DNA of 64,000 nt, from the NCBI RefSeq assembly GCF_042453785.1, contig NC_091671.1, positions 36,409,001-36,473,000 of the forward strand, in the 5' to 3' direction. Both the position numbers and the translations under genes were made by a program. The DNA comes from Malus domestica (Eukaryota > Streptophyta > Magnoliopsida > Rosales > Rosaceae). Position 1 is the stretch's first letter, and the number at the start of each line of letters is the position of its first letter. Below the pieces are notes generated by a model. It saw only the letters and a list, made by a program, of their open reading frames with translations. It was not told where the DNA came from and searched no databases. Shown piece by piece: positions 34,299 through 47,499 of this stretch.

Positions 34299-34580
34299 TT
34301 ATAGTTGGAAGGAAAATCTTCATGGTTGTTTCAAGTGCATTTGCTTCGTTTTTCCTTTTCCTTTTCTTTTGATGCAAGCGATATTCTAGTTGCTACTTCT
34401 TATGTACACCGGACTGCGGAGTAGTGATTATTTCATAAATAATCTGATGGCACGAATATCACAAATAGGTTTTAGACTCCTTGGAGTGCTAATGTCCTGT
34501 AATTACAACGTTTACACTTCTCTTAGTCTTTAAATATTTCCATTTCCATTGTCCATTACAAGTTCGATTACACGTTTGAC
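34299..34580. other. Spacer, probable GGH 3' UTR
   Basis: Convergent spacer between the Gag relic and the end of the gamma-glutamyl hydrolase gene. No other feature is supported. Confidence 0.4.
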
Positions 34581-37500
34581 TTACAAATGAGCGAGTGAAG
34601 GTTGCGTAAAGATGTAAACTTCATCGTATCCCTTCCTGCGGTCACAAAGCAAAGCATAGGCAACCAAGTTAATAAATTCATGCACAGATCCAAAATACAG
34701 GTGCAGTTTGAAGAGCACTTTTTGGCTTACCCAGCCTTCCCACAGAAAGTCGGACTGTAATTGTAGATGAGATTGTCAAGGACTTGCCCAACAGGTGGTC
34801 TGTTTAATGACTTCCTTGCCTCGCTGCATCACAAATTCACGATTGGCATAAGTTTAGGGTCCGATACCATTCCAGTTGAATAAACTTGGGGGAGTTTTAA
34901 AGTTCTAGATGCATAATAAACAAATAATGTGGTTATCCGAAGATTCTGAACCTTAAATTTTCCATTTTTTTTTCTACTCATGCCCTCCCGAATAGAGTGC
35001 CACTTGACATTCCAGACAACGTTCCGAAATGCAACGGTTCACTTAGAACTAAAAGACAGATACAGAAGGATAAAAGCATAAACCCTAACCTGACCAAGAA
35101 GTTTGCGACGTGCTGGGTCACTTGAATAGCATCCTCTGAGTGCGGAATCATTGGTAATCCCCATTCAAAAGCATTTTTCTGCAACTCAATTAGTTAGTCT
35201 TCTAAAACTTGAAACAGATCCGTTGGAATAATCTATTAAGTCCAGATATCCTCAAAAGTATTTAATATTTTAGATGCAAACTTTAGTCTTTTGATTTTCA
35301 TAAACAGCAATAATTATTGAAAATCTTCTTTTATGCATTGTTGATCACACCAATCAATCAATTTCTGCTTTGGTCTCAAAGACTACAAATATAGCAATAT
35401 TGCAAATGTCTCAAGTGGAAATAGTTAATGTTTTTGTGCAATCTTTCATGCAAAGATGGTAAGAAAAGCAAAATTTGATAATTCTACAATAATAGCTTCT
35501 CCATCTCAAGGTTGTGAATGCATCTTAGTAGAGATCCTTGCAGACACCTATTCAAATAAAAGGCGCCTCGAGATGATTCCATATTTAAACGCTGTTATTG
35601 TGCTGTTGCTTATATTGCTAAATTTAGAGTAGTAATAAAGATGACGAAAAAAATATTATGGTAATACCTCTGGATGCCATTGGAAGGCGGTCACAGGATA
35701 GTTGTATGCGTGTGCTGTGGACACATAGACCTGGTAATAGTGTTACTGCAACAGTTAGAATCTTAAGGGGAATAAAATAAATCCAGAGAGATTGCGAGAG
35801 AGTGAAATGTACATAACCAAACAAGATAATTACATTCGGTACCTTATTATCTTCATCAGTACAAGTTGTCAAGATCTTAAAAAAACTTGACAGATTCTCG
35901 TTCTCGATAAGCCTCTCTGGTGAAATACCATACTGTTGCATTGAATCATTAAAAACTTGGTTAGGAAACCAATACCATGCTTGGTAAGCATAAGAATAAC
36001 CATATGGATAAGAGTAGCAGAAAAACCAAAATGCATTAGTACAAGAAGCATAAATCAAACAGTAAACAGAAAGAATGAAACTCATAATACAAGATATATT
36101 CTCAAAACCGACATTTGTCTCACCAATCTTGTTAATGATTGGACAAACTCAGAATCGTAATGAAACACTATTGAAACTTTCTCAACCAAAGCTCATGATA
36201 TATGTTTCGAAGTGGGTTGCCTTGGGAAAGTAAACAGACCGAGCAAGTATAAGATTTGACCAAGTAAATGGTTTTGGATTTGATTATTCAGGATCATTAC
36301 ATGCGTGATTATAAGCATAAATGCTATCTTTGATAACTACGTCTAACTTCAATGGATGAGCCTTTAGATTAGAACTCACTTTATGGTTTTGCATTACAAG
36401 ACAATCTGTACTCAACTTCCTAAGCAAGTCTGGAGGAAATCTGCAAAAAAAATTAAATTAGTGGCTGAAGAAATTAAATCACCCTGGATTTACAGTAACG
36501 TGAAAAAACTTTCATACTAACTCATAGAACATCAACCATCCTCCGCTTAATTATTAGAACAGTGGTAAAAAAAGATCAGACAAAGATGACGGATACAAAT
36601 ACATGTCTAGCATGCTCTATTGACCTCTACTCTGCTTAATCCTATTGATTAGGGTGAAGTACATAAATTTCTCGCGTTTCAATCCCATTTAAGGCAAAAA
36701 TCTTTGATAAGCATGCTTTTGCAGGGAAGCTACCTCAAATGATGGTTGAACTTTTCATATAAGAATCAAACAAAAAATTAAAGAAGACAGATTAGAAGGC
36801 CCACCATAAGTTTAAGGTAACTTCTAGAGGTGAACAAACAATTAACACACTTCTGTTATAGCCATATATCAATAGGGTTCCATGAATTCACATACTCAGT
36901 GTCCTCACAGTTTATTTTGACAAAGGATCTAAGATCAGTCATAAATGCAAAACATGTTTGAGGAAAAAATATTCAAAATAAAATTCTTTGGCATAACAAT
37001 AGGACAATGACATCTAAACTGAGTCAGGAAAACCTCATTCCAAGATTTATACCTTTGAAATACGGTTCCTTCAATAATGGTGTTCTCGGTAAATTGTAAA
37101 GTTGACGCCACATCTACTGCACTGAATGACTCAAGAATTTTCTTGTTCTAGAAGAAAGAAAGAGAGTTGTGTAAATCTTAAAATCGAGACAAATATATTA
37201 AGAGGAGTTGATGAAGCATCAATAAGGATAAAAAATTCAAGTTAAAAGCAGAGGATCACTAACTGACATTACTAAGGTGATTCAGATTGAAAGGACTACT
37301 GTGACAATTCTAATAAAAGAAACTGAACTATTATTCCATAATTTCAATATTGAATGTGTTGTAAAGTTATCCGCAAGCTCATTAAATGGTATTTTTCTAG
37401 TAGTCTCAAGTTGAATGCCAACTAAAGAAACCAAGAAAGGCCATTCGCAAAAGAAGGACCATGACACATGGCCAAATAGTTTAGAATTGCATAACCAGAC

Positions 37501-39428
37501 ATCCTGGTTTTATCTCTTTTAGCAATTGATAATTTAAAGCACCACTGGAACTTACAAAATTGACTGCTTTGATGATTTAAAGTGGCTAATTACACATTTA
37601 TGCATTAAAAAAGGTGAAAGACGTGCAGTTTGAATGACAAGACTGAATTCTTAAGGAAAAACAGTGAATTTTGAGAAGGATAGTTTACCTTGCTGATGAT
37701 CATTGTTAGAAGTTCAAAACCTAAGCAGATGGCGTATAATGGGAAATGATCTCCAGCGTCATTCTTCTCTATAATTTTCTGTAGAAAACAGATACGAGCA
37801 TAGCTAATAAGTAATAAACATGGAATGTAATATTGAAGAATTTTGTCAGAAAAGCACTGAAACTATCCTAAGAGATTACAATTTATGTGAATTCTTTATG
37901 ACGCAGGAGAGCCTTGAAGCATTTGATGTTAGCCAGCCATGACACAGTGACATGGTTGCAATGCAGAAACTCGAACTCTGACCTCTAAAAACCCTATGTA
38001 GCTGTTATGTCGACCACTCTAGTTAACCAGTATCTATCAAAATTTTCTTTTGCCTAGTGCTTGCTGGAGTACGGAGGATGATCCTTCATGCTAATGATCA
38101 TGGGGAATGAGATGATATTGGACTTGGTATGATTTCAATTTCAACCTCTAAAATCCTATTAAGAATTATGATACTTATGCTGCCAAGCCTCGCCCATACA
38201 AAACCGATCTAGCTACAATTTAGATCAAATCCATTTTGCAGTCGGAATAATTTTCATGATACCTATACAATCTTCTGTTTGTTTAGCAGAAAACTGGCCC
38301 CAGAATATATGGAAGAATAGATATAATTGTTCTGCCTGGTAAGCCAGGACTATAATGCTAGTGTACATCATGCACTGGTTATAATATCAAGCACTAAATT
38401 ACCTGAAATATTCTCTCAACAACATCATAGTACAACCCACGTTTAGCCCATCCTCCGGTGAAAAGCACGCCATTAACGAGATCGAGCTTCTGCAATGCAG
38501 CATTTATAGTGAGCAACATAACAGAATCACTGGGAGAGGACAGTATAGTTTACCTCATAGCGCTTACGCCTCATGGTAAACAAACGGTTGCAATACTAAT
38601 GTACGTACACACGCACATATCGAACAAAATTTTTATAAATGCGCAGCCTTTTACTGGGAAAGAGGGGAAAAACAATGAATAATCACAGACCAACTTCAAC
38701 TTTTGATTGTTTGCCCAAAAGACAAACGAAAGCAGAAAGCTTTCGATTAGAAAGGCGAATACAAATACTGGGTCGTTTCTATAACTGGTTTCTCCAGCTA
38801 ACAAAAGAACCTATACAAAAGCACTTCTCGAAAAAGCAGTTTTAACTGAACGCATAACGTGCATCTTTGAAAAGCAGTATTAACGTAAGAACACAGAAGC
38901 AACTTCTCCATAAAGCTCAATTTCTTCTCGACCAATAACATAACAGATAAAATCAAATTTTCAAATTTAAACTTCTATCGTGGTCACCTGGAAAAGAATA
39001 TCACGCGGCTCGTTATAGATGAGAGGAATAACACGAGCCCCAGCCGATTCGACGAACTTGACATATGAAGCTGCGATATACGACGCCGTGGAGGCGTTGC
39101 TGAGCCGGCCGGAGGCGCCGTCTCCGGGGTGGCTCAGGATGCCGATCACGGGCCGGTAATTGAGCTTGGGGTCGGGCGCCGCACATTTGGTCGAGGACGA
39201 GTCGGATGTTCCGAGTTGACTTGGTAAGACAATCGTAGACTGGGCTTTGGCCAAGCTCAGCTCCTTGGACAGGGAAATTAGGAAAGGAATCCAGAGGTAG
39301 CTCCACATCTCTGCGGGTGTCGTCTTTGGGGACGCTGCGGCGGACTGAGCGTCGGAGGATGAGGAGGCGGAATCGGAGGGGTCGGGTGTTGGGGTGGACG
39401 TGGAATTAGTAAGGAAGTTGGAGGGCAT
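34581..39428 (-). CDS. GGH: Gamma-glutamyl hydrolase (folylpolyglutamate hydrolase)
   Basis: Ten exons on the minus strand: 39428-38988, 38489-38403, 37778-37689, 37147-37053, 36440-36380, 35932-35843, 35730-35668, 35178-35090, 34823-34731 and 34635-34581, in frame throughout. The full frame is 387 aa; an internal ATG at 39308 (Met41) gives 347 aa, the usual plant length, and starts a signal-peptide-like MWSYLWIPFLIS. I prefer Met41. The enzyme removes glutamates from folylpolyglutamates in the vacuole. Key parts: NYRPVIGILSHPGDG, nucleophile Cys in LYAICLGFELL (C194 of the long frame), NGVLFTGGWA, and catalytic His in FQWHPEKNAFEWG (H307). It ends in YDEVYIF plus a short tail. No damage is seen. 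Confidence 0.95.
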
Positions 39429-40243
39429 GTTGGGAAAGAGGAAATGGGGACCGACGAGTTGGATTTGGCATGGAGGAAGAGGAGGAGGGGAGGAATGGTG
39501 TGCCTAGGACGCGTTTGTTGAAATGCGTGTGTTGTTTGTTCCGTGCAGCTGAGCTCACGGTGTTTTCGTACGGCGGGCAATTTGGAAAAGAGGAAGAGGA
39601 GGACGGTGGTGATATGACTATTGAGTGTTGAGAGGTGATGGTCACGTGGAAAGAAGCCAACAAAAACGTTGAGTCAGAAAATAGTCAGATTTATTAATTA
39701 TGTGTCAGATAGGAGACAGATTCCACAAATTTGCAATGTGATTGAAAACATGGTTTATTAATTGGAGGCAGATCGCCTGAGGTCTTGGATGTCATTTTCA
39801 TCATTTTTTATTTGTACGATTACGGTTAAATCACGTTAATATTTTATATTTTTATTATTTTTTATTTTATTATCTTTATAAAAAAATTAATATAAAATGT
39901 TGACTTGGCTTAACCGTGACTGCATAAAATAAGAGAGGATAGGAAGGGCAACCAAACAAATGACAGACAATCCGCCTCCTTATTAATTATGTGATTGGAT
40001 GACGATATTTTTTGAGAATTTTTTTTACTTGTTTTAAACTTGTTACATCTTTTAGTTGTTAATTTCGTTCAATTTATTTAATTTGATGATCACAAATAAA
40101 AAATATGTGAGAAATAAAAAAGAATGTGTACAAATCACTTCTTTATTTTATTTTAAAGTTAAAATTAATATAAATTATATAGAGAATATCAACTCGAGTA
40201 CATAAGAATAATGCCTTCATTTTAGTTAATATATATGGTTAAA
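39429..40243. other. GGH upstream region
   Basis: Contains the GGH promoter side; no clear TATA box. It is AT-rich from 39800, with nothing else supported. Confidence 0.4.
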
Positions 40244-40440
40244 CAGGCACCTTTAACAAGAGGGATTCCATTTTTGTAAAAAAATGGGGACACCTTCTTA
40301 ACCGTTGGATTGACTTTAATGAAATTGTGTGATTGAGATTAAATCACATGTCACACAATTTAATTAAAGTCAAATTCAACGTTCAAGAGGGTGTCCCTAA
40401 TTTTTTAGAAAAATAAGGATCCCTCTTGTTAAAGGATTTC
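40244..40440. mobile_element. MULE-type MITE
   Basis: 197 bp. The left end caggcacctttaacaagagg pairs with the reversed right end gaaatcctttaacaagaggg, and the pairing extends about 50 bp inward (gggacacc on both sides). It is flanked by tatggttaaa at 40234-40243 and 40441-40450. A 9-10 bp duplication points to a Mutator-like origin. Non-coding. Confidence 0.8.
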
Positions 40441-40450
40441 TATGGTTAAA

Positions 40451-41760
40451 ATAAACTCACGTTTGCAGTGAACGCGGCATACTTAATCTTTCTCTAAAAA
40501 CATATCACTTTTTATCAAAATATGAGCGTGCACTAGATCATTCCCTAATCATTATTTTTGTTTAGGAGTGTGAACAATTCAGTTCGATTTGTTTCCTCCT
40601 AACTTGAAAACTACATGTTACATATGCTCAGTCCGGTTTCGGTTTTGTTCAAAGTTTCCGCGTAAGCAAATTAAGATAAAAGTATTTACAACAATAAATC
40701 CATCAAGCACATACCTCTATTTGAACTTTAAACTTGGAAACAAAGGAAGTCGTTATGTGCGACATTTTCCCATAAGCCCATAATAAGCTCAATGAGAGGC
40801 CAACTTCAATAGAACCCCCTAATTCCATTACGCATCTTACACACTAATTCGTTAGAAGCTCTAGTGCTCGTGAGAGATTGATTGGAGAAATCTGGCAGGT
40901 GCTACATGTGCATGAGGCTCAAGTAAGTTTTGTCAATAGTAGAAAAAAATAAATTTGTTTAATAATTTAATCTCCACCCGTACCAAACCGTTCAACATTA
41001 CTTTAGATTTTTATTTTATTTTTAATAAGTTTTGTCAAAATCAAACCAATATGAATCCCAATTGCATTCTAATTGGTTTTATTATAATTTTGAGGTGAAA
41101 CCGTTCCAATCTGAATCGCGCCAACCCCTAATAAGATTGCTAGTTTAATATAATGAACTTAAACGTGGAAAATAATATAACTATACGCAATTATAAATTC
41201 AAAGAATATAACATAAATATTGTAAAACTAACTATTGCGAGGGAGAATAGAGTAAAATACTATTTACAACAATTAGGCAATTATAAATTCATTATTTTCT
41301 TTATTGATGAGAACACCTAATGTAGTATGTCTTTTGGCAACCGGCCAAAAATAAACAACAAATATCCTTGCATATTAAAAAAACAGGAATCGCATCATTT
41401 TAATCACAGCACGAGGTATAATTTATGTAAAGTGTAACGTCACTGCATCAGTGTATTAAATATATTCAAGATTTTCCATACTGCAATTTTATAAGTTCAC
41501 TCCGACAAAAAAAAAATGCAAAATTTCAGAGTATTACAAGCTTTTTAGAGGGTATAGTCAAGGCGTGTCGTTTTTGTCAAAATATGTACACAAAATAACT
41601 AGTTCGCAAAGTGTAAGATATATCTGTTTCGTAGCTGCCGATTATAAAATATAAACCACGTGAAAAGCAGTTTATTAATAAAATTGCCCAAATAACTTTT
41701 ATGTTTAGGGTTTATGAACTGCCTAAGTTTGACCAGCTAACACACACTCAATATTTAGCT
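40451..41760. other. AT-rich intergenic stretch
   Basis: No gene is supported. A plus-strand frame at 40589-40783 has no recognisable domain. Confidence 0.4.
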
Positions 41761-41767
41761 TATAAAT
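41761..41767 (+). promoter_or_regulatory. TATA box of small gene A
   Basis: tataaat, 116 bp upstream of the ATG at 41877. The paralogue at 44722 has tataaa in a comparable place. Confidence 0.5.
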
Positions 41768-41876
41768 TGAACCACGGACTCTAATTACTCACAACTCATA
41801 AGTGGCTATTAAGCTTTGGTTTATTGAGCAGATTAAGCTGTTAAACATACACAAATTTCTTCTTTTTGGTCATATC

Positions 41877-42305
41877 ATGGCTCTAGTTAATAGCTTCATG
41901 CCAAAAACCATGCTCCAAATGCCCCTCGATTCCAAGCCCTACAGCCTGCTGATTAATAAGAGTGTGATAATGTGAGCTAAACTTCCTCTCCTATATATAC
42001 TCATTCTCATTTTTCAATCTTTAATTATGTACATATTAATGTTGCATTAAGTTAATTTTAATTGTTTATTAACAGTATTAATTCTTTGGTTGATCAGAAG
42101 ATGTGCTGCAGCGTCTAGACGACAGATCAGTAGAGGGAAACCTCCGCAAATCAACCGGGTAAGCAGAAGAAGTAACAGGAGCTTGAGAAGTGATCAGGTC
42201 AGCCTCAGCAACAGTGTGAGTGGAGAAGATGGGAAAACAAATGGAGGAAATGTTGTTGCTGATGAAGTTAACAATACAACCAACACTGCTGATGCCACTG
42301 ATTAA
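41877..42305 (+). CDS. Small basic protein, unknown, paralogue A
   Basis: Two exons, 41877-41971 and 42098-42305 (GT/AG), encode about 100 aa. It begins MALVNSFMPKTMLQMPLDSK; exon 2 is Arg/Ser-rich (RCAAASRRQISRGKPPQINR) and ends acidic and Asn/Thr-rich. Gene B at 44722 shares the first residues MAL, the FxxMP spacing, an exon 1 of identical length (95 bp), the same intron phase, and an exon 2 opening RCxxxSR or CGGKSR, with PPxI and SDQ further on. The family is not known to me. The N-terminus could be an organelle-targeting sequence, which is a guess. An alternative acceptor at about 42075 is possible. Confidence 0.6.
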
Positions 42306-44644
42306 TTAATAATGCAGGACCATTAGTTTGTTAATTAATCCAGCTACGTCGATTAATCCCTGTAGTTGTCATATGGTGGCTCGTTGTCTAGCAAACCATG
42401 GCTGAATGTGATTCGTTAGCAGCTTAATTATATATGGACTTGATCATAATTTCTTCTTGAACAAATAATTATCATTTTAATTCGTTAACCGAAAAAACTT
42501 TGCTTCTTCTTATAACATATATGATAGAATATGATTTAATTACACGATCTTATACCATGTCAAACCATGTTAACTGACGAGGCCAAAGTATGTATGGTTA
42601 GGGAATATTTGAGGGGACTAGAGAAGGAGATAATGGAAAAATAAGGAAAAAGACATTTGCACGTTTGGTTTCGAAATAACAAATTAAATTGTTTTAGTAA
42701 AAGAAAAATAATTAGATTTTAACAAATTACGTTTTTATAAAATTAATTTTAACATTATGTTTTAATTCTCTCTCCTACACATATATCAATTAAAAAACAA
42801 AATTTAAGGCTCCTGACAGTCACACTAACACATGGCACCCTTGTTCATAAACGTTTCTAACTGAGGCAGACAAAATTCAAATAAAATATCTTGAGTGCGT
42901 AGAAGATAAATGCTCATAAGTTCATAACCATCAATTAATTTAGGGCAAAACAAGATGCTATCCATTCTATACTCTGTAAAGAGCGTCTAACATAATATTA
43001 TTCCATCCTGTTTGCAATGAAAATAAGAAATAAACAACGAGCAACATGCATGTCATAATCAGTATTAATGTATATATATAGTCCCCTTTATGTTTTATTC
43101 TTCCCACTAACTAGTGCTAGCTTGAATTCCTTTTGGCTTATTAATTAGTTTATACTGCTGCAGAAATCTTAACCATCCAACTTGAATCATGAGAAACGCT
43201 TACATGTTCTTTACTTCTGGAAAGGAGGAAGATATATGAATTTCATAACATCCCACGTGAACCATGCATTCCTTTGGATGTTAAATATCCACAAAACAAA
43301 GAAAAACAAACCAACCGAAAGGGAGAGTACTAATATGTTTATAACTTTTTCAATAAAGAGCCTTAGATGAGATTTCAGAAATTGAAAACAAATAATAAGC
43401 GAGAAAACCACCTCTAGATTTTGATAGAAAATTTAATATTTATTATTGTGATATTATATTTGCAATTGAATTGAAATTAAAAGAGTGTTTCTCGGCGAAG
43501 ATACGTGTCTGTCCAAGCATAAATTCAAGAAACTTTTGACTTTTCAAAGTAATCACATTCATTTCAAAGAGCATCTCAACTTTTATAGATAGTCATTTTG
43601 AACAATTGTTAAAAGAAGAAGGTTCTATCTTTCCCAAAGTTGATATGTGAGTTTTTACATTAATCAAGTTTATAGTTTAAGTGAGTTCAACACAATCTTA
43701 GTTCAATAAAATATTATGATTTGGCATGCTACTGTCAGATAGTGCGGTCATTTGTACTAGGAGACAACAACCAATTTAGTGGGGCGTAAATTTGGCTAAA
43801 TACCACGTTTTTGTCTCCACCAATCTTTAGATGTTTCTATCCTAATTTTCATATTCATTTGTATCGTGCTTCATGATTATTTTCAAATTGTGCATGATTT
43901 AATACAGCAATTAAATCCTTTAATTTCCCCATGTATTTTAGAGCAATCATGTAGGGACAATAATTCAGTTAGAAAAAACCCTGAAATATCGTGGAGGCCC
44001 TGATCCTAACTGTTGCTAATTTGTTAAGAGAAGGGGCGGAAATTTTTTGTGTGTAATAAGTTAGGGAGTAATGCTACACCTACCACATTTTTTGTATGTG
44101 TTATTTGAAGAAGTGAAAATGTTTTTTTTTTTAACAAATATATTATCTACACTAAGGGGGGTGCACGTAGCCTCACATTGTGCTATCAATAATGTAGCTC
44201 AAATTCACCTTTGGCAACAATCAAATTTAAGACCTTACACTTATAAGTGAAGAAGAATACCACTAGATCATAATACTAAGTGGCAAGAAATGAAAAAGTT
44301 TAAATACAAAGATTGCTAGCACTTCAAAATGTAAACTATGCACGAACCCTAGAAAAAGGTCGGGAAAGGCATAGACTAAGTCATCCCACCCGTATATTGA
44401 ACGGGTTGATCGAATAACTGTGTGACCATATATTCTCTACTCAAATAAAGAATGCCTATACAAGCCTTTGATTGAGGACCCAACTCAATTATGGACAAAG
44501 ACTATATAAGCCTTTATCTTTACCTCCATGACCTATAGCCTGTATAGGGATAAGAGGGAGAAAAAGGGGCAAAAATAAAGCAGAATCAAAGTTGTAATAA
44601 TAGTACAAGTTGCATTATATATTGTGACATGCATGCTCAATCTT
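42306..44644. other. Intergenic between the small paralogues
   Basis: Mostly AT-rich with no supported gene. 44130-44290 (including agaccttacacttataagtg) looks like an old repeat fragment, not assigned. Confidence 0.4.
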
Positions 44645-44650
44645 TATAAA
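44645..44650 (+). promoter_or_regulatory. TATA box of small gene B
   Basis: tataaa, 77 bp upstream of the ATG at 44722. Confidence 0.5.
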
Positions 44651-44721
44651 CTTCAGACTTTTGGTCTCACTCAGAAACCCGCACACAGTTAGTAAACTAA
44701 TCTCTCTAAATTACTAAGACC

Positions 44722-45545
44722 ATGGCTCTAACTGTGCGTGGTTTCATCGTCATGCCAAATACCAACATCGTCCAAATTCCCAGTTGCGAGTCCTACCGAC
44801 ATCGACCTGTGAATACGTAAGTGACAATAAAATTTAATTTCTTTTGTAAGCACATAATTTGTTTGTTTAATTATCAATATATATTTGCAAGAAATAGAAA
44901 ACATCATTTATTTGTGAATTATGTTACCAATTATATGTATGATTGTATTGGATTATATATGTGCAGGCTGCAGATCACGCATCACGACCATATGTACGCC
45001 CGCAGGAATATTAGTCACTCCATAAAGTATGGTGGTTTCATTATAATTTGCATGTATAAGATTAGTAATTACATTTTTGTATTCGACATAAGTGATTTCC
45101 AATCATCCGTTTTCTTTATTTAAACATTCATGGTTATTTCTAGTCTTTTGATGAAACAAATCAAAGGATTGCTAAGAGGCGGAAATAATCAAGAGTGTGC
45201 ACAAAAATGAAACCTTGTGCGGCAGTCAATTCCCTCGTGAGAATTTTTTTTTCTTTGTTTGGTGTACGTTTATATAATTATGAAGTACTATTCGTTAAAA
45301 AATCTATTATAATATTATGTAGAAATTAACGTTTTACTATTTATTTGTTATTGATCTTAAGATGTGGAGGTAAAAGCAGGCCACCGATCAGCAAAGGGGG
45401 CGGTGGGAAAATTAATGGGACGACGAAGTTGAGGGAGCGGAATGTTTCTGATCAAATCAGCAGCTCAAAGACTGATCAGAACGATGGCAAGCAAACTAAC
45501 GGAGATGCCAAAGCTACAACAAGAAAGACTGGGTCTACTGGTTGA
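44722..45545 (+). CDS. Small basic protein, unknown, paralogue B
   Basis: Exons 44722-44816 and 45362-45545 give about 92 aa. It begins MALTVRGFIVMPNTNIVQIP and continues CGGKSRPPISKGGGGKINGT; the tail is Lys/Asp/Thr-rich and ends KTGSTG. Exon 1 is 95 bp, as in gene A, with the same intron phase; the 545-bp intron is longer and may hold an optional exon near 44967-45030. The two genes lie 2.4 kb apart on the same strand and are most simply a tandem duplication, now well diverged. No domain is recognised. Confidence 0.6.
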
Positions 45546-45612
45546 GTACTATACATATCAGTTACTCTTTTTAGTTAAGTGATAAGCTGTGTGGAGTCTG
45601 TGATGGATTTAA

Positions 45613-45986
45613 GCCCTAGTTTGGGGTTGAGGTGATTTTAAAAAAAGCTCCTATGAAAAAAAGCTGGGAGTGTTTTTGGTGTTTGGTAAACTTAAAAAAA
45701 AGGGCTTATTTTGGAAGCTGCTTTGAGAATAAGCTGAAATCAAAGGAAAAAGCTGAAGCTGCAATTTGTAGCTTTGGAAAACTGGTTTTTTTTCAAAGCA
45801 CATAGAACTACAGTGCTCCTTTAATGAAAAGATCCACTATCAGACTGCTTTTTTTTCCAAAAGCACTTTTACAAAAAAGTTTACCAAACACTCTGCTGAT
45901 TTATTTCACAGCCGCTTATTTTCACAGCACATCCGCTTATTCTCACAGCAGCTTTTTTTCAAAGCACAGCAATACCAAACCAGCCC
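45613..45986. mobile_element. PIF/Harbinger-like MITE
   Basis: 374 bp. The left end gccctagtttggggttg pairs with the reversed right end gggctggtttggtattg; the target duplication is TAA at 45610-45612 and 45987-45989. The inside is strongly palindromic with many agctt and aagct words and is non-coding. Confidence 0.75.
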
Positions 45987-46050
45987 TAAGTCTTATGTCC
46001 CTCATAGCTTAGATGTTTGTGTGTTGTGTGTTCTGTTTGTGTTTGTGTTT

Positions 46051-46450
46051 GTAAGTGTAATTTGGTTAGTGTAAGTGTTTTAGCTTGCAGACACGTTTTA
46101 TAAATAATGATCAAGCATGTTAAGTGTTTTATGTAGTGGTGGAACTAGAAGTATTTCATTCGTATACACAAATATGATTTTTTTTTTCAGTTTAATATTA
46201 TAACAAATTATTATATATTGATTGATGATACTCAAACTAATATGAGGGCGTACGCCACAAGCTACATGATCTAGTTTACCCTTAGCAAGACCAACCGTAT
46301 TCACATCCATGGATACGAAGGAAGATGCTAAAGCAATAGAAGAAACTTTACACAACTCAATCAAGATTTAAGAGAGATTTAATTTGTTTATCCAAAACAT
46401 CTCGGAAATGACCAGGAGAGAAAAATCTAGCTTGACTGAGTTTAATGGAA
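46051..46450. repeat. Segmental duplication, copy 1
   Basis: Diverged but collinear with 52641-53515. Shared blocks are gtaagtgtaatttggttagt, taaataatgatcaagca, attgattgatgatac, and tggatacgaaggaaga followed by actttacacaactcaatc. Copy 2 contains about 460 bp more in the middle. Minus-strand translations agree in part (VNTVGLAK), so a small gene may underlie both, but no complete reading frame is convincing. Confidence 0.7.
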
Positions 46451-47049
46451 ACAACCTATTAGCTAGTTAGTTTCAAAGTCGTAGACATTCTTGGTGTAAT
46501 TAAACCTCAGTCAATGCAAAACAAATTAAAAGGGGATAAGTATGTCCAAATCTTAACCTTTGAGAAATTATTTAGTAAACAAATTTAACGGCTGGAATTT
46601 TATTGTATTGCAGTTCGGAATAGCTATCAATTATCATCTCTAGCTAAAGAAAATGCCAAAAGCTGGAACGTACAGCTTAATTGTGATATTTTTTTTTTCG
46701 AGTGTGAACATGTGGCTTGACTGAATCATGCATTCATACAACCTGTGGGAGACTAGTTTTTTTTATTACTAGTGGGCTCAAGAGGGTTAGAGCGGTTCCA
46801 CTCCTAAAAAAATGCGTCAGCATCCAGTCTATTTAATCAATTCAGTGAACAATGATAAACCTCAATGAACAGTAATAGGCCAAATGCATCTCCACCTCTA
46901 AAAAAATGCGCTGGCACATAGTCTAAAAAATACGTTGGCACAAACGATCTACACCGCTACAAAATGCGCTGACACCTAGCCCATTTAAAATATTTTAAAT
47001 TTTTTATAAAAGAATAAATATAAATAAAATTGTTTTAATTTCAGATAGA

Positions 47050-47375
47050 ATTTTTAATCAATCTCGTCACACCACGTGTCATTATCTGAACGTACTATTT
47101 TGTGAATAGATTTCGGCTAAGATTTTCAACCAATCCCGACGCGCCAAGTGTCACTATCTATTTACAATAATTTAGCCAAGATTACAATAAGATTTTCAAC
47201 CAATCTTGTCACGCCACATGTCATTATCCAAACGTATTATTTTGTGGATAAATTTTCGATAAGATTTTCAACCAATCCGATGCGCCACGTGTCACTTCTT
47301 GTTTACAATAATTTAGCCAAGATTTCGATAAGATTTTCAACCAATCACGTAGTGCCACGTGGCATTGTCCAGAAC
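47050..47375. repeat. Subterminal alternating repeat (A-B-A-B-A)
   Basis: Five units of about 68-72 bp start with a gattttcaaccaatc-like core followed by gccacgtgtca-like sequence. Even and odd units differ: one type continues cattatc..acgta, the other cactatct..tttacaataatttagcc, so the true period is about 137 bp. Several units contain a CACGTG palindrome. It is probably a transposase-binding or promoter region. Confidence 0.8.
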
Positions 47376-47499
47376 CTCATCATTTCTTTTTTTTTGTCCA
47401 TATAAACCCTACATCCCTACATCCATCCTCACACCAAACTCAATCCTTCTTTTTAGCTCAAAATCCTTCTTCATCGTTTTCAAATCTTGAGTTCTTACA

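Noticed and set aside
44821-45123. 100-codon plus-strand frame in the intron of small gene B
   Set aside because: Intronic and without homology. A short optional exon near 44967-45030 cannot be excluded but is not supported.
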